Assembly: GCA_963664065.1 (NCBI GenBank)
Contig: OY760942.1
Location: 124,001-188,000, forward strand
DNA from: JABDJL01 sp963664065
GTDB lineage: Bacteria; Pseudomonadota; Gammaproteobacteria; Xanthomonadales; SZUA-36
Length of the DNA stretch: 64,000 nt
Direction: 5' to 3'
Each line of letters begins with the position of its first letter. Within the stretch, counting starts at the first letter, position 1. Shown one piece after another: positions 35,704 through 47,183 of this stretch. The translations under genes and the position numbers were made by a program. The notes below the pieces were generated by a model that was not told the origin of the DNA, made no database searches, and saw nothing but the letters and a program-made list of their open reading frames with translations.

Positions 35704-36972
35704 CTATTTCACGATCAACCGCGAACTGCGCTGAAACGTTACATATTCGAACAACCACTTGAGTGCCACCAATAAGCGAGACTGGCGCCCGATCAGAAAG
35801 TAGATGTGGCACAAACCCCAGAACCACCACGTCAGCCAGCCTTTGGTCGAAACCCGGCCGAAGGCAGCTACCGCCCGTCCTCTGCCTATGGTGGCGAGCA
35901 TACCGTAATCGCGGTACCTGAATTTACCGGGCGTTGCACGCCCAGACAGTTCGTTCTTAAGACAACTCGCAACAAAGCGCCCTTGCTGCTTGGCCACGGG
36001 TGCGACTCCTGGCAAAGGCCTGCCCCTTTGATCCAGGCACATAGCCAGGTCGCCGATGACAAAAACCTCCGGATACCCGTCAAGCCGAAGGTCAGCGGTA
36101 ACCGGAATCCTGCCATCCGGCACTGTTGGAACATCCAGCCACCGGGCTGCGGATGTTGGCTCGACGCCGGCGCACCAGATCACGGTACCATTTTCCCTGG
36201 TACCGTCGGCGAGCAGAACCCCGTTGGCATTGATTTCCTCAACCATCAGGCCGGTTTTAACTTCAACATTGAGCTCCAGCAGCGCCTGTTTGGCATAACT
36301 GTTTAATTTGACGGGAAAAGTTCCGAGCAAATGATCAGCACCCTCAATCAACAGTACGCGGAATTCATTTGCTGAAATACTCCTGAAATCACTCGTTGCA
36401 GCGCGCTTGCCCAACTCTGCAATGATGCCTGCCATTTCCACACCCGTTGGCCCCCCGCCAATGACGATGAAGGTCAGAAGACGACTGCGTTCAGACTCTT
36501 TTTGGCTCAATTCAGCCCGTTCCATGGCGATGAGTACCCGCTCGCGAATTGCGGTGGCGTCGCCGAGATCCTTGAGTCCTGAAGAATATCTGGCCCAATC
36601 GTGATGGCCAAAATAGCTGGTCTGGGCGCCCGTGGCGACCACCAGGTAGTCGTATTCGAATACACCACGGTCTGTGACCACAATCCTTCGATCACGGCGG
36701 ATATCTTGCACTTCTGCCATGACCACATGCGTATTCTTTTGCCGCTTGAGCAGTGAGCGTATGGGCCAGGCCACATCCGATGGTGACAGGGCAGCCCCGG
36801 CCACCTGGTAAAGAAGGGGCTGGAAAAGGTGGTAATTCTGCCGGTCGATAACTGTTACCCAAGCACTCAGGTTGCCAAGATGCTGGGCTGCGAACAGTCC
36901 ACCAAAACCGGCGCCCAGGATTACGATTCGCGGCGGACCGGATTCTGAGTTCACGAGCCGGGTAGATTCCAT
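35704..36972 (-). CDS. ndh: Type II NADH dehydrogenase (NDH-2)
   Basis: 422 residues. The FAD-binding fold (VILGAGFGGLFAAQHLG), quinone-linked segment QNYHLFQPLLYQVA, NADH fold (FIVIGGGPTGVEMAGIIAEL) and FAD-ribityl GD motif (VFVIGDLAMC) are all present. The C-terminus has the amphipathic membrane anchor (WWFWGLCHIYFLIGRQSRL). NDH-2 passes electrons from NADH to quinone without pumping protons. Transcribed away from the DUF2975 gene across an AT-rich region. Confidence 0.93.
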   Translation of the reverse strand: MESTRLVNSESGPPRIVILGAGFGGLFAAQHLGNLSAWVTVIDRQNYHLFQPLLYQVAGAALSPSDVAWPIRSLLKRQKNTHVVMAEVQDIRRDRRIVVTDRGVFEYDYLVVATGAQTSYFGHHDWARYSSGLKDLGDATAIRERVLIAMERAELSQKESERSRLLTFIVIGGGPTGVEMAGIIAELGKRAATSDFRSISANEFRVLLIEGADHLLGTFPVKLNSYAKQALLELNVEVKTGLMVEEINANGVLLADGTRENGTVIWCAGVEPTSAARWLDVPTVPDGRIPVTADLRLDGYPEVFVIGDLAMCLDQRGRPLPGVAPVAKQQGRFVASCLKNELSGRATPGKFRYRDYGMLATIGRGRAVAAFGRVSTKGWLTWWFWGLCHIYFLIGRQSRLLVALKWLFEYVTFQRSSRLIVK

Positions 36973-37079
36973 GAAACGATTTTATCCTGAAACCGGAACA
37001 ACCGGTGGTTAAACCAGGTCGGCTCAATCTGCAACACATACGGTTATATTGTATTTCAATATATAATTATTGGTAAACA

Positions 37080-37098
37080 ATAATAAATAGTTTATTAT
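37080..37098. promoter_or_regulatory. AT-rich inverted repeat in the ndh / DUF2975 divergent region
   Basis: ATAATAAA and TTTATTAT form a perfect 8-bp inverted repeat around TAG. It sits 36 bases before the DUF2975 start, inside a strongly AT-rich stretch (37040-37130) shared by two divergent genes. It could be an operator for the YozG-like regulator encoded two genes on. Confidence 0.4.
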
Positions 37099-37133
37099 CG
37101 ATAAATACAAATTGATATTAAAGGTAATGTGAC

Positions 37134-37785
37134 ATGTCTCCTACACAGCAAAACAAGCTGACAGTATTGGTAAAACGCTTTCTCCCCGTTGTATGGTTTT
37201 TATTTCTGGGCGTTGCGGTCATTTGGCCGATCACTGTCCTGGTGGTTGGTATAAGCATCCCTTCCGATCCGCAACTGCGCCATACCGACGTCAATGCTTT
37301 GTTGAACTTTCGAATCATTTCTGAAGTGTTAACCGAACTGGCAACAACACTCGCAAGTGAAGGTGAGATTCTCCTGAAAGGGAGCGGAGATCTGCAACTC
37401 AATAACACAAGCAGCCGCTTGGGCTGGTACGTATCCGGTGCAGACTCAGAAGTCCTGCTGTTTATTTTTCTGTATGGCTTGCTGGCAATGCGCAAGCTTT
37501 TTGCTGCGCTGAAAGAAAGGGAGCACGTTTAGTGAAGAAAACGCCGAACGTATGAGGAAAATTGGCTATGTGTTTATTGGCTGGCACATTATATCGCCGG
37601 GTTTACAATATTTCGGCAGCCGGATGATGCTGCAAGACATCGCATTCAATGTACCGGGTATCCAACTTTACCCAGGCTTCGAGTTCAACATTGGGGGGGT
37701 GTTCGCAGGTCTTGCAATTATCGTTCTGTCCGGTGTTTTACGTGAAGCGGCCAGTATGCACCAAGAACAATCGTTGACAATCTAA
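37134..37785 (+). pseudogene. DUF2975 membrane protein with a frameshift
   Basis: The first phase (37134-37532) has two membrane helices and ends in LRKLFAALKEREHV-like sequence (AMRKLFAALKEREHV). The next phase supplies FSEENAERMRKIGYVFIGW and two more helices up to 37785. DUF2975 proteins normally run through this joint (LRxLFxxxxxGxxFTxENAxRLRxIG), so a one-base shift near 37525 has split the gene. The family is always next to a small XRE regulator, as here. Confidence 0.8.
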
Positions 37786-37786
37786 C

Positions 37787-38002
37787 ATGGCTGCCATCAT
37801 CAAGGTCAACCTGGATCTGCTGCTGGTGCAGCGCAAAATGACGTTAACGGAGTTGTCCGACGAAGTCGGTATTACACTCGCCAACCTGTCGATTCTCAAA
37901 CGCGGAAAAGGGCGGGCAATTCGTTTTTCAACGCTGGTAGCTTTGTGCGAAGCTTTGAATTGTGAGCCAGGTGATTTATTGCAACTCGAAGAGGACACCT
38001 GA
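37787..38002 (+). CDS. YozG-like XRE-family transcriptional regulator
   Basis: 71 residues forming a single HTH: LTELSDEVGITLANLSILKRGK with RFSTLVALCEALNCEPGDLL. Its length, sequence and position immediately after a DUF2975 gene match YozG. These regulators probably control their own operon. The gene appears intact while its partner is broken. Confidence 0.88.
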   Translation: MAAIIKVNLDLLLVQRKMTLTELSDEVGITLANLSILKRGKGRAIRFSTLVALCEALNCEPGDLLQLEEDT

Positions 38003-38147
38003 GGTGTTTGAGTCAAAGTAGCGTTCCATATTCTGACGATCCTTTAGTTTATTTTAGAATCTGCCAAGCGCGGTCCTCAGCCGTTTGGTTGAGATCAAAG
38101 ACGTTAGTGGACCTTCAAAAATCGGATTCGATCCCCTTGTTCAGCTG

Positions 38148-39333
<1,186 letters not shown>

Positions 39334-39358
39334 GTCAGTTGAAACAAGGGCAAATTAT

Positions 39359-39397
39359 GGGGTCAGAGTAAGGTACCAGAGTAAATACTCTGACCCC
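39359..39397. repeat. Inverted repeat GGGGTCAGAGTA ... TACTCTGACCCC
   Basis: 12-base arms separated by 15 bases form a strong hairpin. The word GGGGTCAGAGT at both ends resembles palindromes seen near REP-associated transposase genes in Gammaproteobacteria. It lies between two minus-strand genes and could act as a terminator for the upstream one. Confidence 0.65.
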
Positions 39398-39435
39398 AAC
39401 ATCTGCGGAGATTGCAGAAGGCAGGGTTTATGGCA

Positions 39436-40065
39436 CTACTTGCCACCCATTGAGTCTTTCCAATAAGTCGCTGTTTTATGCGTTTCATAGCCAATCGCGA
39501 GAAATACTCCAATGAGAACAACGACTCTGATCCAGCCAAGATATCCGCTGATTTCCATCCAAATCCCGGCCAACAACAAGGTGACAACCATAATAATTTG
39601 TGGCACAAAATCCCTGATTGTCGCTGGCTCATACTGATCGAAAAACTCACTATTCGCGCCGTCTTGTCGAGCACGCTTCATCGCTCGATGATCGATAAAA
39701 ACCAGGCTACCAAAGGTGAGTGCCAGGACGATTATCCACAGCGCAAAAAATTCTGCCCCCATGATGTCGATTAACAAGAATTGAATAAGGCCAACCAGGA
39801 AAGGAAAAATCGAATCCATCGTCGTTGGCGTCCATCGAAACCGCATTAGCATCCCTGCGTACATCAGCCAGATGATGATGATCAGGTTAAAAGTTGCCGC
39901 AATTTGCAGCCAGTCTGGTATCACCGCAATGCTGAGCTCAAACAGGTCGTCTCGCTTGCGTGCATGGTCCCAGAGAAACTCAAGTGCCAGGGCCTGTACG
40001 ATACTGAGCAGCGTCAGCAACACCATGGGAAACATGTCTGCGGCGCGATCCCGCATTGATTTCAT
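39436..40065 (-). CDS. Uncharacterised six-helix membrane protein
   Basis: 209 residues with about six membrane helices (VLLTLLSIVQALALEFLW; FNLIIIIWLMYAGMLM; FPFLVGLIQFLLIDIMGAEF; WIIVLALTFGSLVF; IIMVVTLLLAGIWME; WIRVVVLIGVFLAIG). No family recognised and no catalytic motif. Both sides are short intergenic spacers. Confidence 0.65.
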   Translation of the reverse strand: MKSMRDRAADMFPMVLLTLLSIVQALALEFLWDHARKRDDLFELSIAVIPDWLQIAATFNLIIIIWLMYAGMLMRFRWTPTTMDSIFPFLVGLIQFLLIDIMGAEFFALWIIVLALTFGSLVFIDHRAMKRARQDGANSEFFDQYEPATIRDFVPQIIMVVTLLLAGIWMEISGYLGWIRVVVLIGVFLAIGYETHKTATYWKDSMGGK

Positions 40066-40329
40066 TGATTACTCCCAGAAATCTTGCATTGATCATATTC
40101 CATAATCCTGCTATCAGCCATAATTCCGCGATGCACGGCTCCCTTTCAGTGACCCGGATATATCTGCTCACCACCCTGCTGGCCGAGTTCGTGTGTTAAG
40201 CATTAGTCCAGGGAGTTTAGTAAATGACTTTGGATTGGATAGATTATTTTTGATACCACCAATGCAGGTAACGGTGTTGTCACCGCGTAATTTGAAAGGC
40301 CTGCTTTCTGGTCTTGCATTGATAAAGGA

Positions 40330-40779
40330 GTGGGATACGATTTACGATGGAGCATCACGGGAAGGGACTTGAAGCAAAAGCATCAGATTCTCAAAACAAT
40401 TCTTCATATCGCCGGTCTGGCCATGATTGCTAACGGGATATGGATGGTGGCTGGTGCGATCGAATGGTTTTTCAACATACCTGCTGACATGCCTGCTACA
40501 GGCGAACCAAATGGCCATTTAATCCGTGATGTTGGAATAGCCTATGTCGTTTTCGGCATCGCACTTAATTGGTGCGCATTACAATTGAAAAGCCGGCGTT
40601 TTGTGCTGTTGATGGTTGCCTTGTTCATGATCGCTCACGCGCTTGGGCACGCGGTCGAAATTCTTATTGGCACATTGCCAGCGTCATATTGGTGGATCGA
40701 TTTCCCTTTCGTATTCTTGCCGGGCCTGTTTTTTGCTGTGCTGGCTATTCCCAGGGTTTGGGCATCGCTGGTAGGCTAA
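40330..40779 (+). CDS. Uncharacterised four-helix membrane protein
   Basis: 149 residues if GTG 40330 is the start; TTG 40372 would remove a charged 14-residue head. Four hydrophobic helices are visible (ILHIAGLAMIANGIWMVAG; DVGIAYVVFGIALNWC; VLLMVALFMIAHALGHAVEI; FPFVFLPGLFFAVLAI). His residues in HALGHAVE lie within a helix. Family not recognised. The 264 bases upstream (40066-40329) hold no other gene. Confidence 0.6.
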   Translation: MGYDLRWSITGRDLKQKHQILKTILHIAGLAMIANGIWMVAGAIEWFFNIPADMPATGEPNGHLIRDVGIAYVVFGIALNWCALQLKSRRFVLLMVALFMIAHALGHAVEILIGTLPASYWWIDFPFVFLPGLFFAVLAIPRVWASLVG

Positions 40780-40826
40780 ATTGAGTCGCGTGACTAAAGC
40801 TCGACAACTGAGGTGGTTCCCATCGC

Positions 40827-41597
40827 TTAATCCAGCTGGGTAGCTAACTCGTCATTCTGTGCAAGGAGTTCCTGTGTCCGTTCCCTGGCTTCATTGATCA
40901 CCTTTTTATTAAACGCGTGATGTTGCACCAGGCTGGGAAGCAAATCGGTGGCATCACTATTCAGAATGAAGCTCTCTGTGATCTCCAAAGCTCTGGCAGG
41001 GCTAATGTCTGCCGTATGATATTCCGAGCCAGAGTTCTCCACTGCAACCAATTCGTCACTGGTTAGCAAGCCGGCCGTTAGTCTCTCAAATTGGTGTTGC
41101 GCAAGCAGGTCAAATCCTACCTGTGATTCGTGTTGCAATGAGGTGTAGTGGTTCGCGAGATTTCAACGCAAAGATTCCGCCTGGATCAATGCCAGGTTGC
41201 CAGTATTTTGAAGTTCCCTGTATACAAATGATGTGATATTCGGGAAAGACCGCCAGGTGGCCGTTTCAACAGCCCACGGCAAAGATCCCGTCGGGATTTC
41301 CTCTACTGCAGAGGTTTCCGTAAGTTTCTCCAGAAGCTTGACCGCCCGAATACGATCATCGGCGATTTCCAAAGCAGAATCCATTAACTCCATCTCCATC
41401 TGTAGGTCGTGTTTGAGACGAACGAGGTATTCCAGTTCAAGATACTGATTACGCTTTTGATCGGCCCATCGATCGATCTGAAAAGCCAAAAGAATGCCGA
41501 CAATAACGATGGAAACGTCCACAATTACCGCAAACCAGTTAATCTCGGTCAAATTTTTGCGTAGGCGGCCAAGGAGCATGAGGAACTCGAAAAACAA
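40827..41597 (-). pseudogene. DUF6090-like membrane protein with an in-frame TGA
   Basis: Two halves are in the same reading frame, separated only by TGA at 41163-41165. The first half has the N-terminal helix INWFAVIVDVSIVIVGILLA followed by FQIDRWADQKRN and a coiled-coil region; the second half (HESQVGFDLLAQHQFERLTA) continues the helical tail to 40827. This resembles DUF6090 proteins (single membrane helix followed by QxxxW). Full length would be about 256 residues. A single substitution is enough to explain the break. Confidence 0.7.
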
Positions 41598-41692
41598 TGA
41601 AACCAGGTATCATTCTAATCGCTTAGTAATATGCTCGTGTAATTGAACTGAGAATTTCTGCTTGTGGCCGAAAGCGGTGACTCAACCAGGAA

Positions 41693-43684
41693 TTACTCAA
41701 GCAAAAACTGCTGCAGGAACATATAAGTGATCGTTTGGAAATAATCGCGGGGTTCCTTTTTTTCGAACACGTGTCCTTCATTCAATGCGTTCAGGTACCA
41801 GACCGGCTGGCCGTTTTTGCGCAGGGCGTTGACCATTTGCCCTGATTCCGTCACCGGCACGACCGGGTCGTTCTGACCGGTGGCAATCAGCAAGGGTGTT
41901 CGAATTTTATCCACGTTATTCAGTGGCGAAATCGATTCAAGAAAGGCACGAATCTCCGGAATCCGCTCGTCGCCGTATTCAATACGTCTGAGGTCTCTTC
42001 GATAACCCTGGGTATTCTCCAGATAGGTGACGAAGTTACTGATGCCTGCGCGGTCTATCGCCCCCTTGATCCGGTCGCTGTAATGTACGGCAGTGGCCAG
42101 CGACATGTAGCCGCCGTAACTTGCGCCATACATACCGACCCGGGTTTCATCGAATTTCTTCTGAATTTCTATCCAATCCAGCAAAAAGCCAATGTCCTTG
42201 ACAGCATTCTCTCGCAGTAGCCCATCATCCATTGCCAGGTAGGATTCACCGTAGCCCAAAGACCCGCGCACATTTGGTGCAATGACAGCGACGCCCAGTT
42301 TTTCGACCCACATCTGGATCTGGCCGTTGAATGAAGGACGGAACTGGCCCTCCGGCCCGCCATGAATATAAATCACCACCGGGAAAGGTCCTTTGCCACG
42401 AGGCTGATAAACGAAAGCCGGCATCAGGATAATTTTTTCATTGGTTAGCATCCGCGCCGGGAAATGAACCAGCTTTGGCTGTACAAATTTGTCCGCATTC
42501 AGCCCGCCTACTTCCCCATAGGTCCAGCGCACCAGCCTGTCGAAAGGCAAAGGCTTGTAACATAACTTGAGCACGAAGGCATCGCTGGGTGTGCGCGCCG
42601 TGTTCAGGGTCATGCCCAGTTTGCGGCCATCGGGACTGAAGCGCAGCGAACTGATGACCCCGATCGGGGTACGCCTGACACGCTCATAACGCATTTTCTC
42701 CGGATCAAACAGGTAAAGCTTGCTGATTCCCTCTTCGTTGGTAACAAATGCCCCCCGTCTGCCATCCGCGCTCAATTCGAATTCGGAAACGTCCCAGTTG
42801 ACGGTTTCCTCAACATATTGAAATGGGCCTTCGCCTGAGGCCGGAACCAATCCAATTTCAGCAGCGTTGCCGCGCTGGTTACTGACAAAAAACACAGCCG
42901 AATCATCGTGATTGAATCCGGACGCGACGTTGCTGGTTGGCGTTTCTTCATTGCCGACCAACAGTTTCAGTTCGCGGGATTCGACATCCAACACATAAAT
43001 CCTTGAATCGGTGATGCCGGCATAGTATTGGACCAGCAGCATTTTGCCATCGGCGCTGAAATCCACTGGTTTCCATAATGCACCGTTCGTGGACTCCAGC
43101 AGGATTCGGGCCTGGTGGGGCTCCTCAATATCCATTATCCAGATGTCATGGTTGTGGCCGTTTCTGCGGGTAGACCGATAAGCCAACTTTGTTCCTGAAT
43201 GATCCTAGACCATGCGATTGTTGAGGGATTTTCCATCGGTTAGCAGATCTGTTTCACCATTCTCCGGATTGAGCAGAATGATCTGATCAAAGCCGCTGCC
43301 ACCCTTATCCATCGCAAATGCAATCAAATTCCCGCCGGGTTGACGGACCGCCTCGCCGACCGGTTCTTCGACGAAGGTTAATTGCCGGCGTGTGCCGCCC
43401 GGACGGTCTACCCGGTGAATCTGGTTTACGCCATCGAAACGTGTCTTGATATGGATGTTTTTGCTGTCAGGAGTGAATCCAAGAAACAGGGGTGAACGCG
43501 TGTTGTGGTAGCGGGCAAGGGATTCGGCCATCCCGGATGGGATTTCCGGAATATTCTGCAACACCAGTTGGCCATTCAAGGCAGTTCGCTGCTCGACATC
43601 GGCTGCCGTTACTGTTGCCCAGGTCGTGCACATCAGCAATGGCAGTATTTTCATGCGAAGTATGTGTTTCGACCGATTATGCAT
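41693..43684 (-). pseudogene. S9-family (prolyl oligopeptidase-like) peptidase with an in-frame TAG
   Basis: A signal peptide follows ATG 43654 (MKILPLLMCTTWATVTAA). A WD40-like beta-propeller region leads to an alpha/beta-hydrolase with the nucleophile motif YGASYGGYMSLA, the acidic residue in GQNDPVVPV and the catalytic His in NEGHVFEK. At 43205-43207 TAG interrupts the propeller within NNRMV-stop-DHSGTKLAYRS; the frame is otherwise open through 41693. Trp (TGG) is expected at that point, so it is a single-base nonsense change. The intact enzyme (about 660 residues) would cleave peptides in the periplasm. Confidence 0.85.
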
Positions 43685-43805
43685 GGGTTTTCACTGTTTC
43701 ATCCGTCATAAAAGACCTGAAAAAAGCCACAATTCGTACATTTCTTTGCATAGAGCAACGAAAGCGATAAAGCTATACTGTTTCGCTTTACCACTAACTG
43801 ACGTT

Positions 43806-45176
43806 ATGAGCATACCGCTACACATCATAATACTGGCTGCGGGTGATGGAACCCGCATGAAGTCACGGTTGCCGAAAGTCCTGCACACGGTCGGTGGGCG
43901 GGCGATGCTGGCGCACGTGTATGAAACAGCATTGTGCCTGTCGCCGCAAAATATTCACGTGGTTTTTAATCCTGCGACGCCTGAAGTAAAGGATGCATTA
44001 TCCGGCCATGATGTGGAATGGGTACCACAGGAACAACGATTGGGTACCGGTCACGCAGTGCAACAGGCAATGCCGGGTATACCCGATACTGCGGAAGTGA
44101 TGGTGTTATACGGCGATCTGCCGCTGGTCACTGCAAAACTATTGAATTCCCTAAAAAATGCCCCGGAGGCTGATTTAAAGCTGTTGACCATGCGCCTGGC
44201 GGACCCAGGCGGTTATGGCCGCATTCAGCGCGATGAGCAGGGAAATATCTCCTGCATCGTCGAAGAAAAGGAAACCACGGAAGCGCAGCGAGGCATCAAT
44301 GAGGTCAATACCGGCATTATTCTCACCACGGCCCGAAAATTGAAACACTGGCTTTCCGGACTCAGGAACGAGAACAGCCAGGGTGAATACTACCTGACCG
44401 GTATTTTTGCCACAGCGTATGCGGACGGTGTTGCGATTGGAAGTGTAGAAGCGAATGATCCACACGAGTTGCAGGGCGCCAATGACCGGGTTCAACTCGC
44501 TGAGCTTGAAGGCTATTACCGCCAGCGCAGGGCAGAGCAGTTAATGTTAGCCGGGGTTCACATAGCAGACCCGAAGCGGGTAGAGCTGCGCGGAAACATC
44601 AGTGTGGGGATTGATATCAATATCGATATCAATGTTGTGCTCGAAGGCGAAATTACCCTCGGTGACGCTGTACAGATAGGGCCGGGTTGCGTATTGCGCA
44701 ATTGCAATCTGGCAGCCGGAACGAGGGTGCATGCCTATAGCATAATGGAGGGCGTGCGCACCCATGGGCCTTGCGATATTGGACCATTTGCCAGGCTGCG
44801 CCCCGGGACAGATTTGGGGGAAGGCAGCCGCGTTGGTAATTTCGTGGAAGTAAAAAACAGCTCGTTGGGCTCCGATACCAAGGCGAGCCACCTGAGCTAC
44901 CTTGGCGACAGCACCATTGGCAAGGGCGTAAACATCGGCGCAGGAACCATTACCTGTAATTACGATGGTGCGAACAAGCATCGCACGATCATTGAAGACG
45001 GCGTATTTATTGGCTCTGATACTCAACTCGTGGCCCCGGTCACGGTAGGAAAAGACGCCGATATCGGGGCCGGGTCAACCATTACCAAGGATGTCCCAGA
45101 AGGCAAACTGAGCTTGAGCCGCAGCAAGCAGGTGACTGTGCCTGGCTGGAAGCGTCCAAAAAAGGGGGGACAGTGA
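43806..45176 (+). CDS. glmU: Bifunctional N-acetylglucosamine-1-phosphate uridyltransferase / glucosamine-1-phosphate acetyltransferase GlmU
   Basis: 456 residues from ATG 43806. The N-terminal pyrophosphorylase has LAAGDGTRMKSRLPKVLH and LYGDLPLVT; the C-terminal left-handed beta helix shows hexapeptide repeats and the acetyltransferase motif GAGTITCNYDGANKHRT. GlmU makes UDP-GlcNAc for peptidoglycan and LPS. It normally follows atpC; here it lies 31.7 kb away. TATACT (43774-43779) is a possible -10. Confidence 0.97.
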   Translation: MSIPLHIIILAAGDGTRMKSRLPKVLHTVGGRAMLAHVYETALCLSPQNIHVVFNPATPEVKDALSGHDVEWVPQEQRLGTGHAVQQAMPGIPDTAEVMVLYGDLPLVTAKLLNSLKNAPEADLKLLTMRLADPGGYGRIQRDEQGNISCIVEEKETTEAQRGINEVNTGIILTTARKLKHWLSGLRNENSQGEYYLTGIFATAYADGVAIGSVEANDPHELQGANDRVQLAELEGYYRQRRAEQLMLAGVHIADPKRVELRGNISVGIDINIDINVVLEGEITLGDAVQIGPGCVLRNCNLAAGTRVHAYSIMEGVRTHGPCDIGPFARLRPGTDLGEGSRVGNFVEVKNSSLGSDTKASHLSYLGDSTIGKGVNIGAGTITCNYDGANKHRTIIEDGVFIGSDTQLVAPVTVGKDADIGAGSTITKDVPEGKLSLSRSKQVTVPGWKRPKKGGQ

Positions 45177-45268
45177 ACAGGGAAACTGGGAATTCGGAAC
45201 CGGGAATCGGGAACTGGAAACTGGAAACCGGGAACGGTTCACAGTTCACAGTTAACCGAGCGTAGCAA
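45177..45268. repeat. Degenerate GGGAACTGGAAAC-type short repeats between glmU and glmS
   Basis: The spacer is made of variants of GGGAACTGGAAAC and ends in a repeated TTCACAG. It contains no gene. It leaves only a poor ribosome site for glmS. Similar GGGAAY-type arrays occur between genes of other Gammaproteobacteria. Confidence 0.6.
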
Positions 45269-45270
45269 CC

Positions 45271-47103
45271 ATGTGCGGAATTGTTGCTGCAAGTGCTCAT
45301 CGTGATGTCAGGGACATCCTGATGTCGGGCCTGCATGCGCTGGAATACCGTGGATATGACTCGGCCGGCATTGCCATGCAGGTCAATGGCTCTGTTCAAC
45401 GTCAGCGCACCATGGGTAAGGTCAATGATCTTGAAGCGGTGCTTGAGCAGCATCCGATCAGCGGTGTTTGCGGCATCGCGCATACACGATGGGCAACTCA
45501 TGGCGTTCCGAGCGACCGGAACGCGCACCCGATGGCCGCCGGCGACCAGGTTGCGCTGGTGCACAACGGCATTATTGAAAACCATGACGAATTACGGCGT
45601 GAGCTGCTGGCCTGTGGCCGGGAGTTCACTTCCGAGACCGATACAGAAGTGATGGTGCACCTGGTGGCACAGATCATGGACGACGGCAACGATTTGTTTA
45701 AAGCGGTGCAACAGGCCGTCCGGCGCTTGCGCGGTGCTTACGGTATTGCGGTCGTCTGTGCATCCGAACCCGGCGTCGTGGTTGGAGCGCGTAAAGGCAG
45801 CCCGATGGTGCTTGGCGTCGGTGACGAGGAAAATTTCCTGGCGTCGGACATCTACCCCTTGTTGCCGGTAACCAATCGCTTTGTCTTTCTTGAAGAGGGA
45901 GATGTGGTTCGCCTCGATACCGGCGGCTACGAAGTACGCGATGCATCTGGGAAGGCTGTACAGCACCCGGTCAAGGTTCCGGAAGTGACCGTCGATGCAG
46001 TGCAACTTGGTGATTACGAGCACTACATGCTTAAGGAAATATTTGAACAACCGCAAGCGGTCGCCGAAACGCTGGAAGGCCGAATCAGCACAAAAAGGGT
46101 ACTGCCAAATATCTTCGGCGTGGGCTCAGAAGAACAACTCAAACAGGTAAAAAACGTCCATATTGTAGCGTGTGGCACCAGTTATCATGCTGGCGCGGTA
46201 GCCCGTTATCAACTCGAGCAACTGGCGGGTATTCCATGCACGGCTGAAGTGGCCAGTGAATACCGCTACCGGAACCCCGTTGTTCCTGAAAATACCCTGT
46301 TTGTTTGCGTGTCTCAATCCGGTGAAACAGCTGACACGCTGGCTGCGCTGCGCCACGCCAAAGAATCCGGCTACATTACGACCCTGGCGATCTGCAATGT
46401 TGCGGAGAGCTCTGTCGTGCGCGAAGCCGACCTGGTGCTGATGACCCGTGCGGGCCCTGAAATAGGTGTCGCATCGACCAAGGCCTTCACGACACAACTG
46501 GTCTCATTGCAGCTATTGGTGCTGGAACTGGCAAGACTTAATGGCGCGGATGAAGAGAAGTACCAAGGATACGTATCGGATCTGAACCATCTGCCGGACT
46601 TACTCAACCAGGCGCTTGATTTGGATCCTGATTTTGCAGAACTTTCCAAATTCTTCGTCGACAAGCAGCACGCTTTGTTCCTGGGGCGGGGAAGTCACTA
46701 TCCGATCGCGATGGAAGGCGCTCTTAAGCTGAAGGAGATTTCATATATCCACGCCGAGGCCTACCCGGCAGGAGAACTCAAGCACGGGCCACTGGCGCTG
46801 GTGGATAACGATATACCGGTGGTCGCCGTGGCGCCCAACAACAAGTTGCTGGAGAAACTGGTCAGCAATATTGAAGAGGTTCATGCCCGTGGCGGAGAAC
46901 TGTACGTCATTGCCGACAACGGTGCGGAATCAAGCTTCAGCGAACGGCACGGAAAAATCCTGAAGCTGGATACCGGTGGCCCGTTCCTGGCCCCGGTGGT
47001 GTTGACCATTCCGTTGCAGTTACTGGCCTATCATGTTGGGGTTGCACGCGGTACCGATGTGGATCAACCGCGAAATTTGGCCAAATCCGTCACAGTAGAG
47101 TAG
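45271..47103 (+). CDS. glmS: Glutamine-fructose-6-phosphate aminotransferase GlmS
   Basis: 610 residues. The catalytic N-terminal Cys follows the initiator Met (MCGIVAAS), with the glutaminase loop HTRWATHG. The isomerase half has two SIS domains (CGTSYHAG; SQSGETADTLAAL; ending PRNLAKSVTVE). GlmS makes glucosamine-6-phosphate, the first committed step towards UDP-GlcNAc, feeding GlmU encoded just upstream. Confidence 0.97.
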   Translation: MCGIVAASAHRDVRDILMSGLHALEYRGYDSAGIAMQVNGSVQRQRTMGKVNDLEAVLEQHPISGVCGIAHTRWATHGVPSDRNAHPMAAGDQVALVHNGIIENHDELRRELLACGREFTSETDTEVMVHLVAQIMDDGNDLFKAVQQAVRRLRGAYGIAVVCASEPGVVVGARKGSPMVLGVGDEENFLASDIYPLLPVTNRFVFLEEGDVVRLDTGGYEVRDASGKAVQHPVKVPEVTVDAVQLGDYEHYMLKEIFEQPQAVAETLEGRISTKRVLPNIFGVGSEEQLKQVKNVHIVACGTSYHAGAVARYQLEQLAGIPCTAEVASEYRYRNPVVPENTLFVCVSQSGETADTLAALRHAKESGYITTLAICNVAESSVVREADLVLMTRAGPEIGVASTKAFTTQLVSLQLLVLELARLNGADEEKYQGYVSDLNHLPDLLNQALDLDPDFAELSKFFVDKQHALFLGRGSHYPIAMEGALKLKEISYIHAEAYPAGELKHGPLALVDNDIPVVAVAPNNKLLEKLVSNIEEVHARGGELYVIADNGAESSFSERHGKILKLDTGGPFLAPVVLTIPLQLLAYHVGVARGTDVDQPRNLAKSVTVE

Positions 47104-47183
47104 TTCTGAACAGTGAATTTCGGGATTCGTTTTCGAACTATCTTTGTTTCACGGTATTTGTAAGAACAAATTCGCTCACATAC

